A stretch of 64,000 nt of DNA from Ischnura elegans (Eukaryota > Arthropoda > Insecta > Odonata > Coenagrionidae). Location: positions 83,525,907 through 83,589,906 of the forward strand of contig NC_060249.1 of NCBI RefSeq assembly GCF_921293095.1. The letters run 5' to 3'. A model generated the notes under the pieces. It saw only the letters and a program-made list of their open reading frames with translations. It ran no database searches and was not told the origin of the DNA. Shown here in pieces: positions 11,268-23,555 of this stretch. Position 1 is the stretch's first letter, and each line of letters begins with the position of its first letter. The position numbers and the translations under genes were made by a program.

Positions 11268-12290
11268 CCTCCTATCACTTCCTCTCCATAGAGGTTTGAC
11301 GTGGTCTGACAATGCAAAAGTAGCGAATAAATGATTGATTGTGTGCCTAATAATATTGTCGAAGTAGTTGTATTTAATATTGTTGTATTTAACATAATGT
11401 TTCACCTAATCAGTTGGTCAAGGAGTTAGGCTGTATCATCCACTGTTCCAAAGCTAAAAGTTCCTTGCTTCTGATTCTGTGACACATGACATTCCTGTGA
11501 TAAGGTAAAAACGAAAAGGTTTAATAATCGAAAAGATCGCGATGAAACGGTGCAACAGATAATAAATGAGGAAGTCATTTAGAAGATAAGAAATAAATGA
11601 GGAAGTCATACAGAAGATAAGAAATGAGAAAATCAATAGTTCCGAAGAGAAAATAATGATAGGAAAGGATCAGTAAACTAAAATTCTTACAATCCCGAGA
11701 GAAGGATAGGAGAAATTACTGAAATTTCACTAAATGTCTTAGATGGGCTTAAAGGTTTAAATAGAATAATAAACGGATGACTATCAATATGTAACATCAC
11801 GACTTTACTAGTGTTTTGATAACAACATATTTGCAAGTATTAAAGATAAGCACATGCATAGTACCGCTTTCGCTCGTATAATTTCATTGATTGCGGTGTC
11901 TTTATGTTAAGGGAGATTGCTGAAGAAAATCTAGCGATTTAAATTGTCTCAGAAAACAGTACGACAGTCGTGGTTCATCCAGAGGATATTTGGAAATTTA
12001 GGTCAACGCTCGAAAACATGAAAAATATTTAAACCGGGTGGATTATTGTGTGTTAACTTCTTCGGTTCTTTTGGAAAAAATTTCCAAATATTTGCTTACC
12101 GAAATTTTTGCTTGCACTTAAAAACCATGAAGGTGAATCATCATCATGTTTAAATCCTTGATTGAAAATACCCGCTTTATATTTTCTCTACATAGGTATG
12201 CATTGTATTACCTGTTCAGTGAAGTTGTGTTAACGAAAGGAAACCTTTCAATTTAAATGAAAACACTTTCTGCATTGCTTTAGGGCTTTC
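11268..12290. other. AT-rich stretch with no supported gene
   Basis: A short direct repeat of gatgaggaagtcat-like text lies at 11567-11610 (aaatgaggaagtcat twice). No gene seen. Confidence 0.4.
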
Positions 12291-12394
12291 TCTTTTTTGC
12301 CATTCACGCGAGCTCAAAAACGTATGTGGGTCCCAGTTTTCATTTTGACACTGAAGCACTGTTACATTCCACACTTATTCTCCGAACAGCCGAC

Positions 12395-12493
12395 CTACTC
12401 GGCTTCATCAATCAGCATGCTATCATTATATGGGTTCCTCTCTACCTTGATGCCATTCCACTCTGCCGTGGTGATTGCAGCAAGTGCCGACAC
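12395..12493 (-). CDS. Weak candidate terminal exon on the minus strand
   Basis: On the minus strand a strong acceptor (T-rich tract ending CGTTTCAG) precedes an open frame of 32 codons and TAG, including a TAEWNGIKVERNPYND segment that looks protein-like. Translation continues recognisably past the stop for some codons, which would also fit an element or pseudogene. A GTAGAG donor inside is an alternative end. No partner exon found and no family recognised. Confidence 0.2.
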   Translation of the reverse strand: MSALAAITTAEWNGIKVERNPYNDSMLIDEAE

Positions 12494-12681
12494 CTGAAAC
12501 GAGAAAAAATGCGGAATTTATCAGTGTTTCTGTTCGTATTTGATGATCAAATAATTCCAAGATGTCTGTACCGGTGCGATTTCGTAGTTGCCTATGTTTT
12601 TATTTTCTCCTCCAGCCGTCTTGGTCATTTTTGCGCATTTTCTCATCTTTGACTCAATAGGCCAAAGCAATGAATATTGTG

Positions 12682-12984
12682 TTATGGTATGGTATTTGGA
12701 GGAGGCGACCGACAGTTGAGGTCATTTGCGCCATGAGGAAAGGGTGTGGAAAGAAGGGTGGAGAGAAACCCGGCGTCGGCATTAGCCTGCTCTTAACGAA
12801 AGGCGCCAAGGGGACCACGGCTTAACGTCCCATCCGACGGACGGAGTGTTGCGCTTGAAATGTCCTCCACACAACATTCAAGCAGGGATCGGGCAGTCTC
12901 TGAAAATTCTCTGCCACTGCCGGGATTTGAACCCGAGCCCGCCGCGTGGGAAGCCAACACTCTAGCCACCACACCAACCCGATC
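12682..12984 (-). mobile_element. tRNA-derived SINE (family 1), copy 1
   Basis: On the minus strand it starts GATCGGGTTGGTGTGGTGGC (A-box-like), has a B box GGTTCAAATCC about 50 bases in, a 200-bp body and a tail of ATACC repeats. About 300 bp. A second copy lies at 34961-35253. Confidence 0.8.
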
Positions 12985-13149
12985 ACCGAGTATTGTGTTC
13001 TTTCTCAAATTAACTTTTCTCCGACACCCATTTCAGAGCTTGCGCAATCTTCCTGGTTTATTTTCTATTGTTTTTTTCCGTCGTGGTCCCTTATAGAAGT
13101 AAATATTTTCATTTTTAACTTATCACTGCAGTGTCATATTTAACAATGA

Positions 13150-13870
13150 GAGATGTTTTTACCGCAAAAGTGGTGGCCGGCGCCGCAGTTTCATCGTTAC
13201 CACCGCTGAGTTACTGATAGAGTCATGCAAATTATTGAAGGTGCTGGCTGCTCTCCCTCATCAAAATCTCTTCAGCTTGACTCAATCGGCTGACAGAAAT
13301 TCTGCTATGGTATTATCCTTGGGGACTGACGGAGTCCTCGTCGGTTGTGGAGCGTTGTAAACCGGTCCTCCTCATCACTTTTCCCGCGCAAGGTCGCACG
13401 CTATCCTTGCTCTCCCACTGCATCTGAAACGGCGTTTATGGCGAGAAATAAGGTATGCGAAGAGAGGAACGCGACCACCTCGGGACCGACTCAACGATAG
13501 CGGAGAGGTTTCCGAAGGAAACGACGGCGTCTGCAGGAATCAAGTCTTGCGGTCACGGGATGAAGTAACTCCCCGCGACGTTAATATCGTTGCGTCATTC
13601 TAGACGTCCGATCGTTTCTTTTCACCCTGATGGAAGTATGTACGTCTCGCATTTTCTGTCTGCACTTTTTATTGGCAGGAAAGGTGCAGGTCTTGTGCAG
13701 CGACAACCTTTCTGGTGCGTCGATAGCAGCTGACGGGCGTGATGGTGGGCGACGAAAAACACAAGTGGTGAAGTAGGTCGCGGAAGGGGAAAGAGGGGAA
13801 GGTGTGTGGCGGGGCGGGAGTGGGGCAGTGAGGAAAGAGGGGGAAGACTGAAAGCAAGTTCGCTCATTCA
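13150..13870. promoter_or_regulatory. CpG-rich stretch upstream of gene A
   Basis: GC- and CpG-enriched relative to the AT-rich surroundings, ending about 400 bases before the gene A start codon. A TATAA at 13916 lies beyond it. This is a plausible promoter-proximal region; no defined core element can be assigned. Confidence 0.3.
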
Positions 13871-14280
13871 GAAACCATGGTTTCCCATCGTGAGCCAGAC
13901 TTGCTGGACGAATTTTATAAATCAGTGTATGAGGATATGTCCTGATAGGCTCAAGTCTCGGTATTTTTTCGCGTTAAATCGAATCTATATGTAAGTGAGT
14001 TTCAAGGTGCCTCCGAGTGAGTGTCTTGATGATTGTTTGTGTCTTCGAAGGCCGCTGCATGTGCTTGGACAGGGGATAATTCCAGTGAGAAAACATTCGG
14101 AGCGAATTTTCACAATAGCCACGACGTTACTGTTGCTTAACGTGCAAAGGAAATTGCGTTTCCAAGGTGCAAAGGTGGACAACAAATACATCGACGTTAG
14201 GCAGCATATCAACAACTCGACTTTTCGGATATCACCAATATTTTTTGTTTTGTGATGAAAGTGTTTTTCAAATTGCAATA

Positions 14281-14617
14281 ATGGAAAGAACGACCCTTCG
14301 AGCGCTACTTGTGTTTTCTCTGGTCTTAATAATGACCGGGGATTGCTACTGGCTGATAGCAAACGTCGTGCGAGCTGTGAGCGGTATTGATATCACCTCA
14401 AACAGTCCGACTTTTCGCAAAAATTCGTTGTCCCGAATGGATTCCACCTCAAAGTTTTCAGATTTGAAGACGTCGTCCCTTGGGCAGAGCACCGAAGGCG
14501 GAGATAAACCTTCGAGCATGGGGATGGCCACCCTCGTCGGAAAACATCGTAATCGGAAGAAAAACACTCAGCTCGAGGAAGATGACGAAGAGACCCATGC
14601 TGCCATGGATGCACTGC
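14281..14617 (+). CDS. Gene A coding exon 1
   Basis: 112 codons plus one base: signal peptide, Ser/Thr-rich linker, basic cluster and acidic tail. It ends at a consensus GTAAGT donor. A second possible donor 25 bases downstream (AG followed by GTAAAT) would give phase 2 and put the next exon into a frame with an early stop, so it was not used. No clear upstream acceptor or TATA box fixes the transcription start. The stretch upstream (about 13150-13900) is CpG-rich and may be the promoter region. Confidence 0.8.
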
Positions 14618-17600
14618 GTAAGTTGAATGATTCACCGCTTAGGTAAATTGAAGAATCAAGTGTTTCAACGATAACCTAAATATTAAATTTTGCGCGGGAA
14701 TTTCAGAATTTATTTCCGCAGTCCTAGGAGCGAATCGGTTGGTTTCTGCCTCTCTTCATCGTTAATTCGCCACTATTGTCGTGCATAATGATCGCGTGAA
14801 CAATGCAAAGGAATAAATGGTCAGCGATCTGCAGTTCATTTGATTTCCTGTTGACAAATACATCTAAATGTCACGCAATAACACCCTGTGGATTACGTTT
14901 CCAAATGTAGGGAGGCTCCCATTCTGCCTGCAGGGAAAGATTACGTAATTAACCTCTCTAAGCGATTTTTTCATACATGTCAGTGACGTGCAATTTCACT
15001 TTTACTTTCACCTGATGAGGTACGTTAGAACGTCACTCGCCTAGGTCGTCGTACCACGAAAAATTATATCGCTTTCGGCTCTTCACGGTTGACTTTTTAT
15101 TACCATTTTCTTTAAATGATAATAGAGGTGGGCTACGAATGAAAATATTACTGAGTTTTTTTATAATTAGAAATACTTACGGAATATGCTGCTGCTATAA
15201 AAAATATTTAGTGCCTATGGATACGAAGGCATCTCAAAATGATAAAAACGGCAGTAACAGGGCTAAGGAACTTGGGGAGAGCAATTGGGCCACAGATAGA
15301 CAAATTTATACCATATTCACCTGAAAAATTTAACAGAGTACTATGAAAAACATAAAATATGCTGACGGATGAGGAAAGTGCATTAACTGTGATCAAGATA
15401 GTGGTTAGCCATCTGGGTATTTTGTATGCCCTTCGTCATCTGCAGAAAAATTAGTTAAAGCAATGGTGTATAATTAGCTATTTGGTTTCATTTTTATGGG
15501 TCATTATTTATGAGTTCTGTGAAGCACTGAATCATTTTAATTTAATTTTATATTTTATGACACAAGTACCTGTTATTAATCTTTTTTCCTAAAAAAATCG
15601 TTTATAGATGTTTACGTTTTTCCAATAAAAGCTGCTACTTTTTTTTCGCAGAAAAACTTATGAGTTGAATTCCTCTTCATGCTGTTTTACTACTTAAAAT
15701 TTCATTTTTCTCTGATTTTCATTAATTATTACGAAAAACTTTAATTTTTGGTAAAACTGCAGGTAATATGCCAAGTAGAAGACATGGACATTGGGCAGTC
15801 ATGGGCATAACCAGCAATAGGGGGCAGCTGCCCCCCCCCCACTAGAAGCAATAGTAAATTTAGTTCAAAACGAAAGTTTTGAAAAAAAAATTCTTTAAAT
15901 CCTAGAAAAGTGATAATAGTATTAAATATCTAATTAAAATAAAAATATTTTTCAGAACAAATAATTCAAAAAAACCAAGCGCGGTTATCATTTTCTTGAA
16001 ATTTTTATTTCATAACCTTTTCTGTGTTACAAATTGAGCAACCACGGCTTTCCCCCCTCTAGTTTTGATCCGGGGTACGCCCTTGTGGACAGTGCCTAAT
16101 TGTAGGGAAAACCCAAATGTAGGATGCATGAAGTAATTTTAAGAGCATATCTCTAATAGGTGGATGAATAGAATGAATACAGTACATTTTGGTGGATTAT
16201 TTGTTACTATTTACTGAAGCTGTGATTTGTGTAGTTTTCCTTGAAATGAATTTTTCTTGCCTTCAATGTTGTACAATTATGTTTAAAGTGGGACGAATTT
16301 CAAATAATGGCGGCAACTGAAAAAATTATAGTAGAGAAAATATTTTCTCTCTTATTGTTGCTGTAATTCTTTGATGAGTACTAATATCACCTGCTATCTA
16401 AAATCATTTACATTCCTCATATGAAAAACTGATGGTCCTTAATTACTTGAAATTTATTTACCAAGCAGAAGAATAAAATTTTAGCCCTTATATCTTGGGC
16501 ATAACGTGTTCCAAACAGAGGTTTCTTAACATTGCACTCTGTTGAGGACATTTGCAGGTGACATCGAGTGAGGGGAACTCCTCATGAAACAAATATGAAA
16601 CCTAAGTATCAGCCAATGCATTTTGAGTTGATCATGGCAACAACAATCAAGGACCAGACGATCCTTCTGAAAACTTCCACTTGTGCAATGAGACAAAATA
16701 CTGAATTGTGATAGTCAATCCATCTCTCGCAAACATTGACCCTGAAAAGAGGACATGGTGAGGTTCAGGAGCAGCAAAAGAAAGGAAATTAGTGAATGTA
16801 AATCATGATTGGAGTAGGGGTTTTGTTGGGGACAGGTGTTTAAAAAAATTTATAGAGGGGGAAAAAGGAGTGGAATGAGGGTGCAAAGATGCAGTGGCCA
16901 TAGGTCTTTGGATTTCTTCCCATATTTTGAAATCTTAAACATTCCTCCAACAAGGTAAGCAGTAGTGTAGTCAGGATTTTCAAATGGAGGGGTATACCAG
17001 AGATTTCAGGGCCCTTCTGGAGTAATTGGAAAACACCCCACGTCAAGGGGGTCAGGGGTCCTCCCCGGAAAATTTTGGGAATTTTTGATACTGAAAACTT
17101 GATTTTTAGAACTCAAAATCATTAAACGTACATTCAAAATCAAGGAGGAGCTGGAGATAGTTGAGTTATTACATCATGCCTCATCATTGTAGCACTTGCT
17201 TTCATTTTTTTTTCTTCAGAAGTTACCTGAGGTATTTTTTTAAACCTTTTTCTATTCTCACATATGTAATGCCTTCCTGTAGTTTTTGCCTCTTGGATGT
17301 ACAGCTATGGTAAATTGCAGTATCTGCCGCACACTTCCAGAATTACTGGGACACACAATGCACTACACTGACACTTATCATGCTTCAGATGTACTCGGAT
17401 TGACTATACATAAGGCTGAGTCTTATACATAGGCGGATCTGTGCCTCCCCAGACCATTAAAAAATATGCAAGATTTTTATTACGGTCCCATTATCATTGT
17501 GTTTGTTTTGTATTACGAGGTATCCTTGTGCCCCCCCAGAACAAAATCCTGGATATGGCCTTGCTTGTAACCCCTCAGAAAGAAATCCTGGATACACCCC

Positions 17601-20124
17601 TGGTCTTATACACACAGAGGGATGGGATTTGGCCTTCTCACTCATGAATTATTGTGATTTATGAATTATGCCCATTGTAGATAGGCATATTGACTTTTAA
17701 TTTGATGGTTAAATTGTCAAGTATTTCATTAAAAGATAAATTTATTTGGCTTGAATTTACTTGTGTTTGCAAACATTGTTTTGTAATTGTGTGTGCCATT
17801 CCCTGTGTGTAGTTGAACTTCAGTTTTTTTATTCATCATTCATTTTTATCTGTCTCTTCTCATCTCCATTCAGATGCATCACTACGTGCAAAGCTGTTGG
17901 ATACAATGAAGAATTCATGCTTGCCAAAGTTGATATGTGAATTGAATGCAACGCCTAACAAAGACAAGCTGACAGAGTCTGAGAGGGCCTTACTTTCTCT
18001 TATAAGGTTTGTACTGATTACGAATCATTTATGTAGTTCCTGTTTTTCTTCTTTGACTCTTTAAGTACCTAGAGGCACTATTTGGAGCAAATGGCATTCA
18101 TATTTGAGGATCTGTCTGAAATTCCTTCTGCTTCGGCGTCATGGATTTACTGATCCTTTCTTATTATTATTTTCTCTTAACTGTTGATAGTACGAGTGGA
18201 ACAGCGAGGGAGGGGTTTTGGGGGATAAAACCCCCCCAGAGCTCAGAGAAATTTTAAAGTTTAATCCATTTTACTCATTTGGATCCGTATTACTTATAGA
18301 ATAATGTTAGGATTAATCAAATATCCCTCAGAATTTTGCCATTTTCAACCACTATTCTTAAAAATTTTCTGGAGGGCCCCCGCAACTCCTGCTTACCCTG
18401 ATGGGTATGCAATACCCCCACACCCGTAAGTATTAATTGTGCCTAAAACCCCCCCTAGCCTTAATTCTTAGCTTTGTCCCTGGATAGTACAGCCTAACTC
18501 ATCGACCAACTGGTTAGATAAAATGTTATATTAAAAGCAACAATATTACATACAACTACTTCAACATTAGTATTAGGCATATGTACAATTAATTATTCAC
18601 ATTTTACTTTTGCATTTTTAGACCATGGTAGATCCAAATTTCTTCCTCAAATTCTGAGATCTCCACAGAGTGGTCATGTTTTCTAAGAGATCCTGTAGGT
18701 AAATATTTCAATAATTTGATGTTTGTATGGGAAAAATATTATGTATAGTTCTGGGCTGTTTGGCTATTGGGCTAGATTTGAGATATATGTATATTAACTT
18801 CATATGTACTCTAATGACTTAAGATGAGATTTAAATGTCCAAAACTATTCCATGAAAAGGCTCATTTATTTTCAGGCTAAAAATTATGAAACAGGTGCTT
18901 TTTGATTTAAAACAGAAAATAAATTTGGTTCTTGGGAGCCACATATGAAACACTGAAACTAAAAGGTTGTTGGAAGATCTTGCCTACAGCAAGTCAAGTT
19001 TTTAGATAGTGAAGTAGGATGAAAATGAATATACCTACTTAATGTACCATTCAAAGTTGATTGCTCAGGAAGAAGAATTGAATTTGAACAGCCTACGGTG
19101 GCCTAGTGCCTTCACTATTCTACTATTCTTCTATTCTATTTTTTTGCATTATATATAACCTATAATCTAGGAATTATTTAATTATTAATTAAATGAGTTC
19201 AAGATAAGAGAAAAATAAAATCTATTCTATTGAAAAGATTGCAAATACATATGTTTCGGGATCATGGGTGAATATGCTCAATGCATTGTGAGAAGTGCAA
19301 AGTACACCATTTTTTGCATGAAGGTATAATAACTAGTATGTAAATAACCCATATTTTCATTAAGAAAACCCAATGAGATATTATGGATACACATAATCAT
19401 GAGAGTGGAGTTTCATATGCATGCCAGTGCCATCTGCTACAGTTGTAAAAATAAGTTAATGAGTTGATAGTTATCACCAGGCACATAGGTGAGTTGCGGG
19501 CACCATAAAGCACAGAGACCGTACCGCATAAGACACAGCTCTCTTCTCAATCCTCCTAATAGCTTATCTTTTAACAAAAGTATAATGCTTTTATTATACA
19601 TCCTTCATCACCTGCTCCAAATACATCTCTCTTCCAAGGCCTTGAACTTTTGTGCCTCAGCTTGTACTTCCATATTATTATAGGAATACTGTCATGGATT
19701 CCAGTTTAAATAAGTAAAACAATTACTGCCATTCTAAAAACAGATAGAACTTTGATCATGGCTTGATGGTTGTCAAATTTGTTTGTGAAATCTGATATTT
19801 TATACTACTGTTTGATCATGGACAATTTTTGCCATCATCTGTATCTTTTGGATGATTTTTATTGAAAAACATGGTGAAATGCTCTCTCATTGTGGTATTA
19901 ATTAATCAAACATCACCAATTGATATGCTTGGTTTCCATTTCTCAGAGAAACCAGCATCAGTACCAGAGCTGAGACTCCATCCAAATATCACTTTGCTGC
20001 TCACATGGGCCTGCTCATCTCCGGTGTGGAGGGGACGGGCTGTTACAACTTCTTTCCATCATGCCCATTCCCTGGACTTCAAGTGCTCAATATGATGAAA
20101 AAGATCAGAATAACAGGAATCTAA
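14281..20124 (+). CDS. Gene A: secreted four-cysteine protein of unknown function (3 exons, 215 aa)
   Basis: Assembled by hand as join(14281..14617, 17874..18006, 19947..20124), 648 nt, 215 aa plus TAA. Intron 1 is phase 1 with donor GTAAGT and an acceptor after a pyrimidine tract ending CAG; intron 2 is phase 2 with donor GTTTGT and acceptor TTTCTCAG. Only this combination keeps the frame open. Residues 1-22 form a signal peptide (hydrophobic 8-19). Residues 38-80 are Ser/Thr-rich; 88-94 are strongly basic (R-x-R-K-K, a possible convertase site); 98-106 are acidic. Exon 2 carries C128-x5-C134 followed by Glu, with an N-x-T sequon at N137; exon 3 carries C189-x6-C196. The start was chosen because the signal peptide begins there and the context is good (A at -3, G at +4); an in-frame ATG 114 nt upstream lacks these. 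I do not recognise a named family. Same strand order, phases and cysteine layout as the convergent gene B suggest homology. Function is unknown; extracellular or secretory-pathway location is inferred. Confidence 0.8.
14618..17873 (+). other. Gene A intron 1 (3.3 kb)
   Basis: Phase 1 intron, AT-rich. It holds a MITE-like repeat at about 15801-16083 and a decayed repeat with GC-rich ends around 16964-17600 that carries the phrase cctggata twice in comparable settings. No further exon was found; the three-exon model does not need one. Confidence 0.7.
15801..16083. mobile_element. GC-ended MITE family M2, copy 1 (in gene A intron 1)
   Basis: Begins ATGGGCATAACCAGC near a gggggcagctgcccccc palindrome and ends with agttttgatccggggtacgc then CC. 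Similar units lie at 42973-43207 and, inverted, 46288-46600. No target duplication could be fixed. Confidence 0.6.
17874..18006 (+). CDS. Gene A coding exon 2
   Basis: 133 nt completing residue 113 and encoding residues 114-156 plus two bases. It contains the C-x5-C-E motif (residues 128-135) within an amphipathic Leu-rich stretch and an N-glycosylation sequon. It is preceded by a long T/C-rich tract ending in CAG and followed by GTTTGT. Confidence 0.82.
18007..19946 (+). other. Gene A intron 2 (1.9 kb)
   Basis: Phase 2 intron. Contains MITE M1 copy 2 and otherwise AT-rich sequence with a ttctattct patch near 19125. Confidence 0.7.
18194..18482 (-). mobile_element. MITE family M1, copy 2 (in gene A intron 2)
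   Basis: Inverted relative to copy 1: starts with a mutated GAGTGGAACAGCGAGG end and finishes with CTTAGCTTTGTCCCTG. Perfect 8-bp duplication GATAGTAC on both sides. Body carries the same tttaatccattttact and aggattaat segments. Confidence 0.85.
19947..20124 (+). CDS. Gene A coding exon 3 (C-terminus and stop)
   Basis: 178 nt encoding residue 157 (split codon) to 215 and TAA at 20122. It holds a Tyr/His/Gly-containing hydrophobic stretch (171-184) and the second cysteine pair C189/C196, followed by a Lys/Arg-containing end. The acceptor is TTTCTCAG. No canonical AATAAA lies in the next 300 bases; a TATAAA variant near 20430 is the nearest candidate poly(A) signal. Confidence 0.8.
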
Positions 20125-22070
20125 ATGACCAGGGATGCGATGTGATTGCATAGTAATAACTGGTGTGCTCAAAACTGTTTGGCATCTGATTTCACACGCT
20201 GTTGATATGTGAAATTATTTTCATGCAGTCTGCAATTTTGTTTCACATTAATGCGCAAAGTGACTAGTTTGAAATATTTCAATCTTAGTATTTTTTATTA
20301 TCAGTTTAATGTATGACTCTTCTCCCAATTTAAAATTATAATAATCAGTTATTTACATTTCTCTCACATTGTATTTTATTGATGTATGACATGACATTTC
20401 ACTTACCTGCTAAGATGAAGAGCCTTTATAAATAATGAAAGCAGGGAATGATTATAAGTGAGGGATTATGTGTCATGAACATTACTGTTCTATCCATTGT
20501 CTTTCATGTTTTCCTTGTTCATGTTGTACAGATGTCATCCACAATGGCATTGTTGTGGAGTATTAGAGAGGGAGGGTTGCTCAAATATTGAGGGACAAGT
20601 TTTTACCAAATAAGACTGAATTAGCTGATCATGCATTTTTATGAGTTTATTTTCAGCTTGATTAAGATGCATGCACATACTTTCATGTGTATTATTTATA
20701 AAGTGTGAAATGTTTACATTGTTAGCTGTAATGAAGTGCTTTTTAACTTTGTATATATGAAGTATATAAATGTTTTCTCACATATAAGTGATGTCTTCTA
20801 TCTGAAGTCCTATTTGAGTTTGAGTTCTTTTAAAATATATTCATAGTTACCAATTTTATTTGAGGTTTTATGCTTTTAAACATTTTCCACTGCCAGATAT
20901 GGTATATATCACCACTATTAACCCTGAGTGCTTTGTTTCAGCCATGGGATTCAACTTTAGATGCGATTCAAGGTTCCTCAAATCTTTTACTTTAAGGATT
21001 TTCCTATTTTGTCTGCTAAACATGTGAAATTTTATATGGGCAGCTTTATTGAATTTTTAAAGCGCAGTTTCTGCAATTTTCGGCCCATATCAGTTTTTTT
21101 ATGGCCCTGACCATATTCATTGTGCTCAACAATTCTAAAAATATTAAGGAGACCTGATATTTTTTTCTCATAAATGAGATACGATTGTATCTGACTATTA
21201 AAGAGAAATATTACAATTCTCTGTGATCAGTAGGACAATATAATGCTCACAATTTTATCAAGCATTGTTAGTGAGGAATGGAAAAATTGATGTCAAGTAA
21301 GGTTTAGTAACATTCTTTGCCAATCTTGTAAAATTCATTATCTCTGAGTTTAATTTCTTATTCAGGCTATTTGAGTTGAAGTCACACACCAATAACTGGC
21401 CAAAAAGCATTCCCATCTAATTTATTGCTGCTATATCATAAGACCATCCATGGCAGGTCATAAATAACTGGACTTTACTAAAAGAACTGCAAAATGGTCA
21501 TATGATGTTTATTATGTGGTATGTGGGTGGATTGGAATTGATACACAAATTTTGGTCAAAATGTGAAACCATAAGTGTTTTTTTTTGTTGAATTGGCGCT
21601 GAATGATATATGTAGGTATATGTTTAGCAGATGTTATATACTGAAGCATTCCTTCATTCTTTCAATCTAAAGGCATTGTGGTATTGAATTATTTCTGCGA
21701 TTGTCAGTATTGCCATCTGCTTTACTATGTATACATTCTGTGTTAACATATTATGTTGCACAAGTCCTTTATGCTATAGTTTTAGTGTCATGGAGCCACA
21801 AAAAGCTACCAGAATATTTGCATACAAGGGTGTAATAGTGTGACAAATAGATTGACTTATCATTGACTTGAGGTATAAAACCCTTAAAAAAATTGCCAAT
21901 ACCTGGGTGATGGGAAATCTGGACTAAGCTAGACATGCCCTGTTTTTTATGTAGCTATTATTATACTTCATTGCCTTTATTTCACTAAGGCATCATCTGG
22001 GGGTCTTCTTTTTTCTTTCAGCTCAATTATTTTCATGCATTCATCATAGGTTTTCCTTCTTGTCTGGAAT
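20125..22070. other. Intergenic AT-rich stretch downstream of gene A
   Basis: Long AT-rich sequence with no ORF over 60 codons that looks coding and no terminal repeats. Part is presumably the 3' UTR of gene A. Confidence 0.5.
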
Positions 22071-22199
22071 CAGTGATGGTACCAGGATTGGGACCATAGG
22101 TAACCTCCCAGCAATAGTGGGGTCTGAACAAAATAACCATTTTATCTAGTGTAAATTGGATACCTCTTGAAATGGAAGCCTCTTTCTGGATCCACCACC
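22071..22199. mobile_element. MITE family M3 relic
   Basis: Ends CAGTGATGGTACCAGGATTG and TTTCTGGATCCACCACC are imperfect inverted repeats. The interior ccattttatctagtgtaaat recurs in the copy at 53545-53699. No clear duplication. Confidence 0.5.
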
Positions 22200-22890
22200 C
22201 TAAGAAATCACCCTTCTTATTGTACCTTGCTCTATTCTTTAAGTCTGTTATGTTTCTTTATTAGTTGTATGAATGTAGTCATGTGTCTTTCATATCTTTA
22301 TGACTTAATTAGTCATATCTCTTTCATATCATGCTGGTTTTTTCTTAATATGTTGTATGCATGCCTTTCCTGACTAAACCAAATTGTGTGGCTATCTGCC
22401 TTTCAAAAGCTTTTAGCTTCAAATACTGAAATAAAGCAATCGGATAATATCCAGGAGCAATATCAGACAATATCCAATATCAGATAATATCTACCTATAT
22501 TATTTTCTGGTTTACATGAGAGGAGATAATGGCTTTTGCTTGCCTATCTTGCAATCCCAAAAGCTGCTGTTGGAAGTTTATTTTTTGCATGTATGAATAC
22601 TAATAAAAAATGTAATTAATAATAATTTTTAAATAGAGATGTGTATTGATTTATTTTCTTATCAAATGAAAATTAAATCAATATATTGTTTGGGATATTG
22701 TAAAAATATACAGCTCTTTCCCTTCAAATGTTTTGCATTTGAAAATTTTTATCTAGTTACCCTGGCTAGTGCAGAAAGTAATTGGTCTATGTTCAGCTAA
22801 GTGTAGTTGATGTTTGTGCAGGATATATTTCAGTTAGTCTTCTCTTGTATGATTGATCTATTTTCATAGCAATGAGATTCTAGGGTATAT
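22200..22890. other. AT-rich stretch with no supported gene
   Basis: A short local repeat of cagacaatatccaatatcag-like text near 22455-22490. No gene seen. Confidence 0.4.
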
Positions 22891-22895
22891 CTTAA

Positions 22896-23555
22896 CACAT
22901 TCAGCACGGAGCACATTAATTGACGTGGTCCTGTCCAAGTCAAGATATGGAGCACGTCTATTGACATGTTCTGCTGGTTGGGCTGGGAGCCCTTTCTCTG
23001 CCTCTGTACGTAACTAACATTCACTTCCGAGTCTTCGTGTGTATGGCCTTCAGCAAGCTTCCGTCTTTCGAACCATGTGTGCCGGTTGTAAAAAGCAGTA
23101 TTTGAAGGGAAGTTTTGGTGCGGGAACCTCCCTCTATTTTTCTTTCTTATATTAACAGCCGATTTTGATGACTTTAACCCTTTCACTGCCAGCCCATTTC
23201 AGGTGGGATGTGCGAAGACTGCCAAGGCTATTTTCCAGAATTTGCGCGATTTCAGATTTTAAACTACTTAAATTAAAAGCTACTTAATTTTATTTAATAC
23301 ACAGATTTTTTCCCAATACTAAAGATTTATTTATAGCTTAGAAAAATTAGCTTTGATAGATTATATGGGTGTTTACTTAAATTACAGCCGTTGAAAAGGC
23401 CACAATCATGAAGAAAAAGTCTAATAAGTCGCTGATCATGTAATCAATTATGAAGAAAAAGTCTAATAATAAGGCCCCTGGCAGTTTTGCACACTAACAG
23501 CAACAGCCCGGTGGCAGTAAAAGGGTTAATTAAAATTGGGCCCACATTGAATGTG
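22896..23555. mobile_element. Outer TTAA-associated MITE, interrupted by another element
   Basis: Left end TTAACACATTCAGCACGG and right end read inversely as CTAACACATTCAATGTGG. The internal 23178-23525 segment is a second element. TTAA at the left and a decayed TTAG at the right suggest a piggyBac-like insertion. Confidence 0.45.
23178..23525. mobile_element. piggyBac-like MITE flanked by TTAA
   Basis: TTAA then CCCTTTCACTGCCAGCCC at the left; right end reads inversely CCCTTTTACTGCCACCGGGC before TTAA. CCC-starting ends at a TTAA duplication are the piggyBac signature. No transposase ORF. Nested in the outer element. Confidence 0.65.

Noticed and set aside
13985-14362. 125-codon minus-strand ORF opposite gene A exon 1
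   Set aside because: It is the antisense shadow of the gene A 5' region; no domain or splice signals.
14618-14642. Alternative donor for gene A exon 1 at 14643 (AG before GTAAAT)
   Set aside because: Using it shifts exon 2 into a frame with an in-frame TGA; the GTAAGT donor at 14618 keeps the frame and is closer to consensus.
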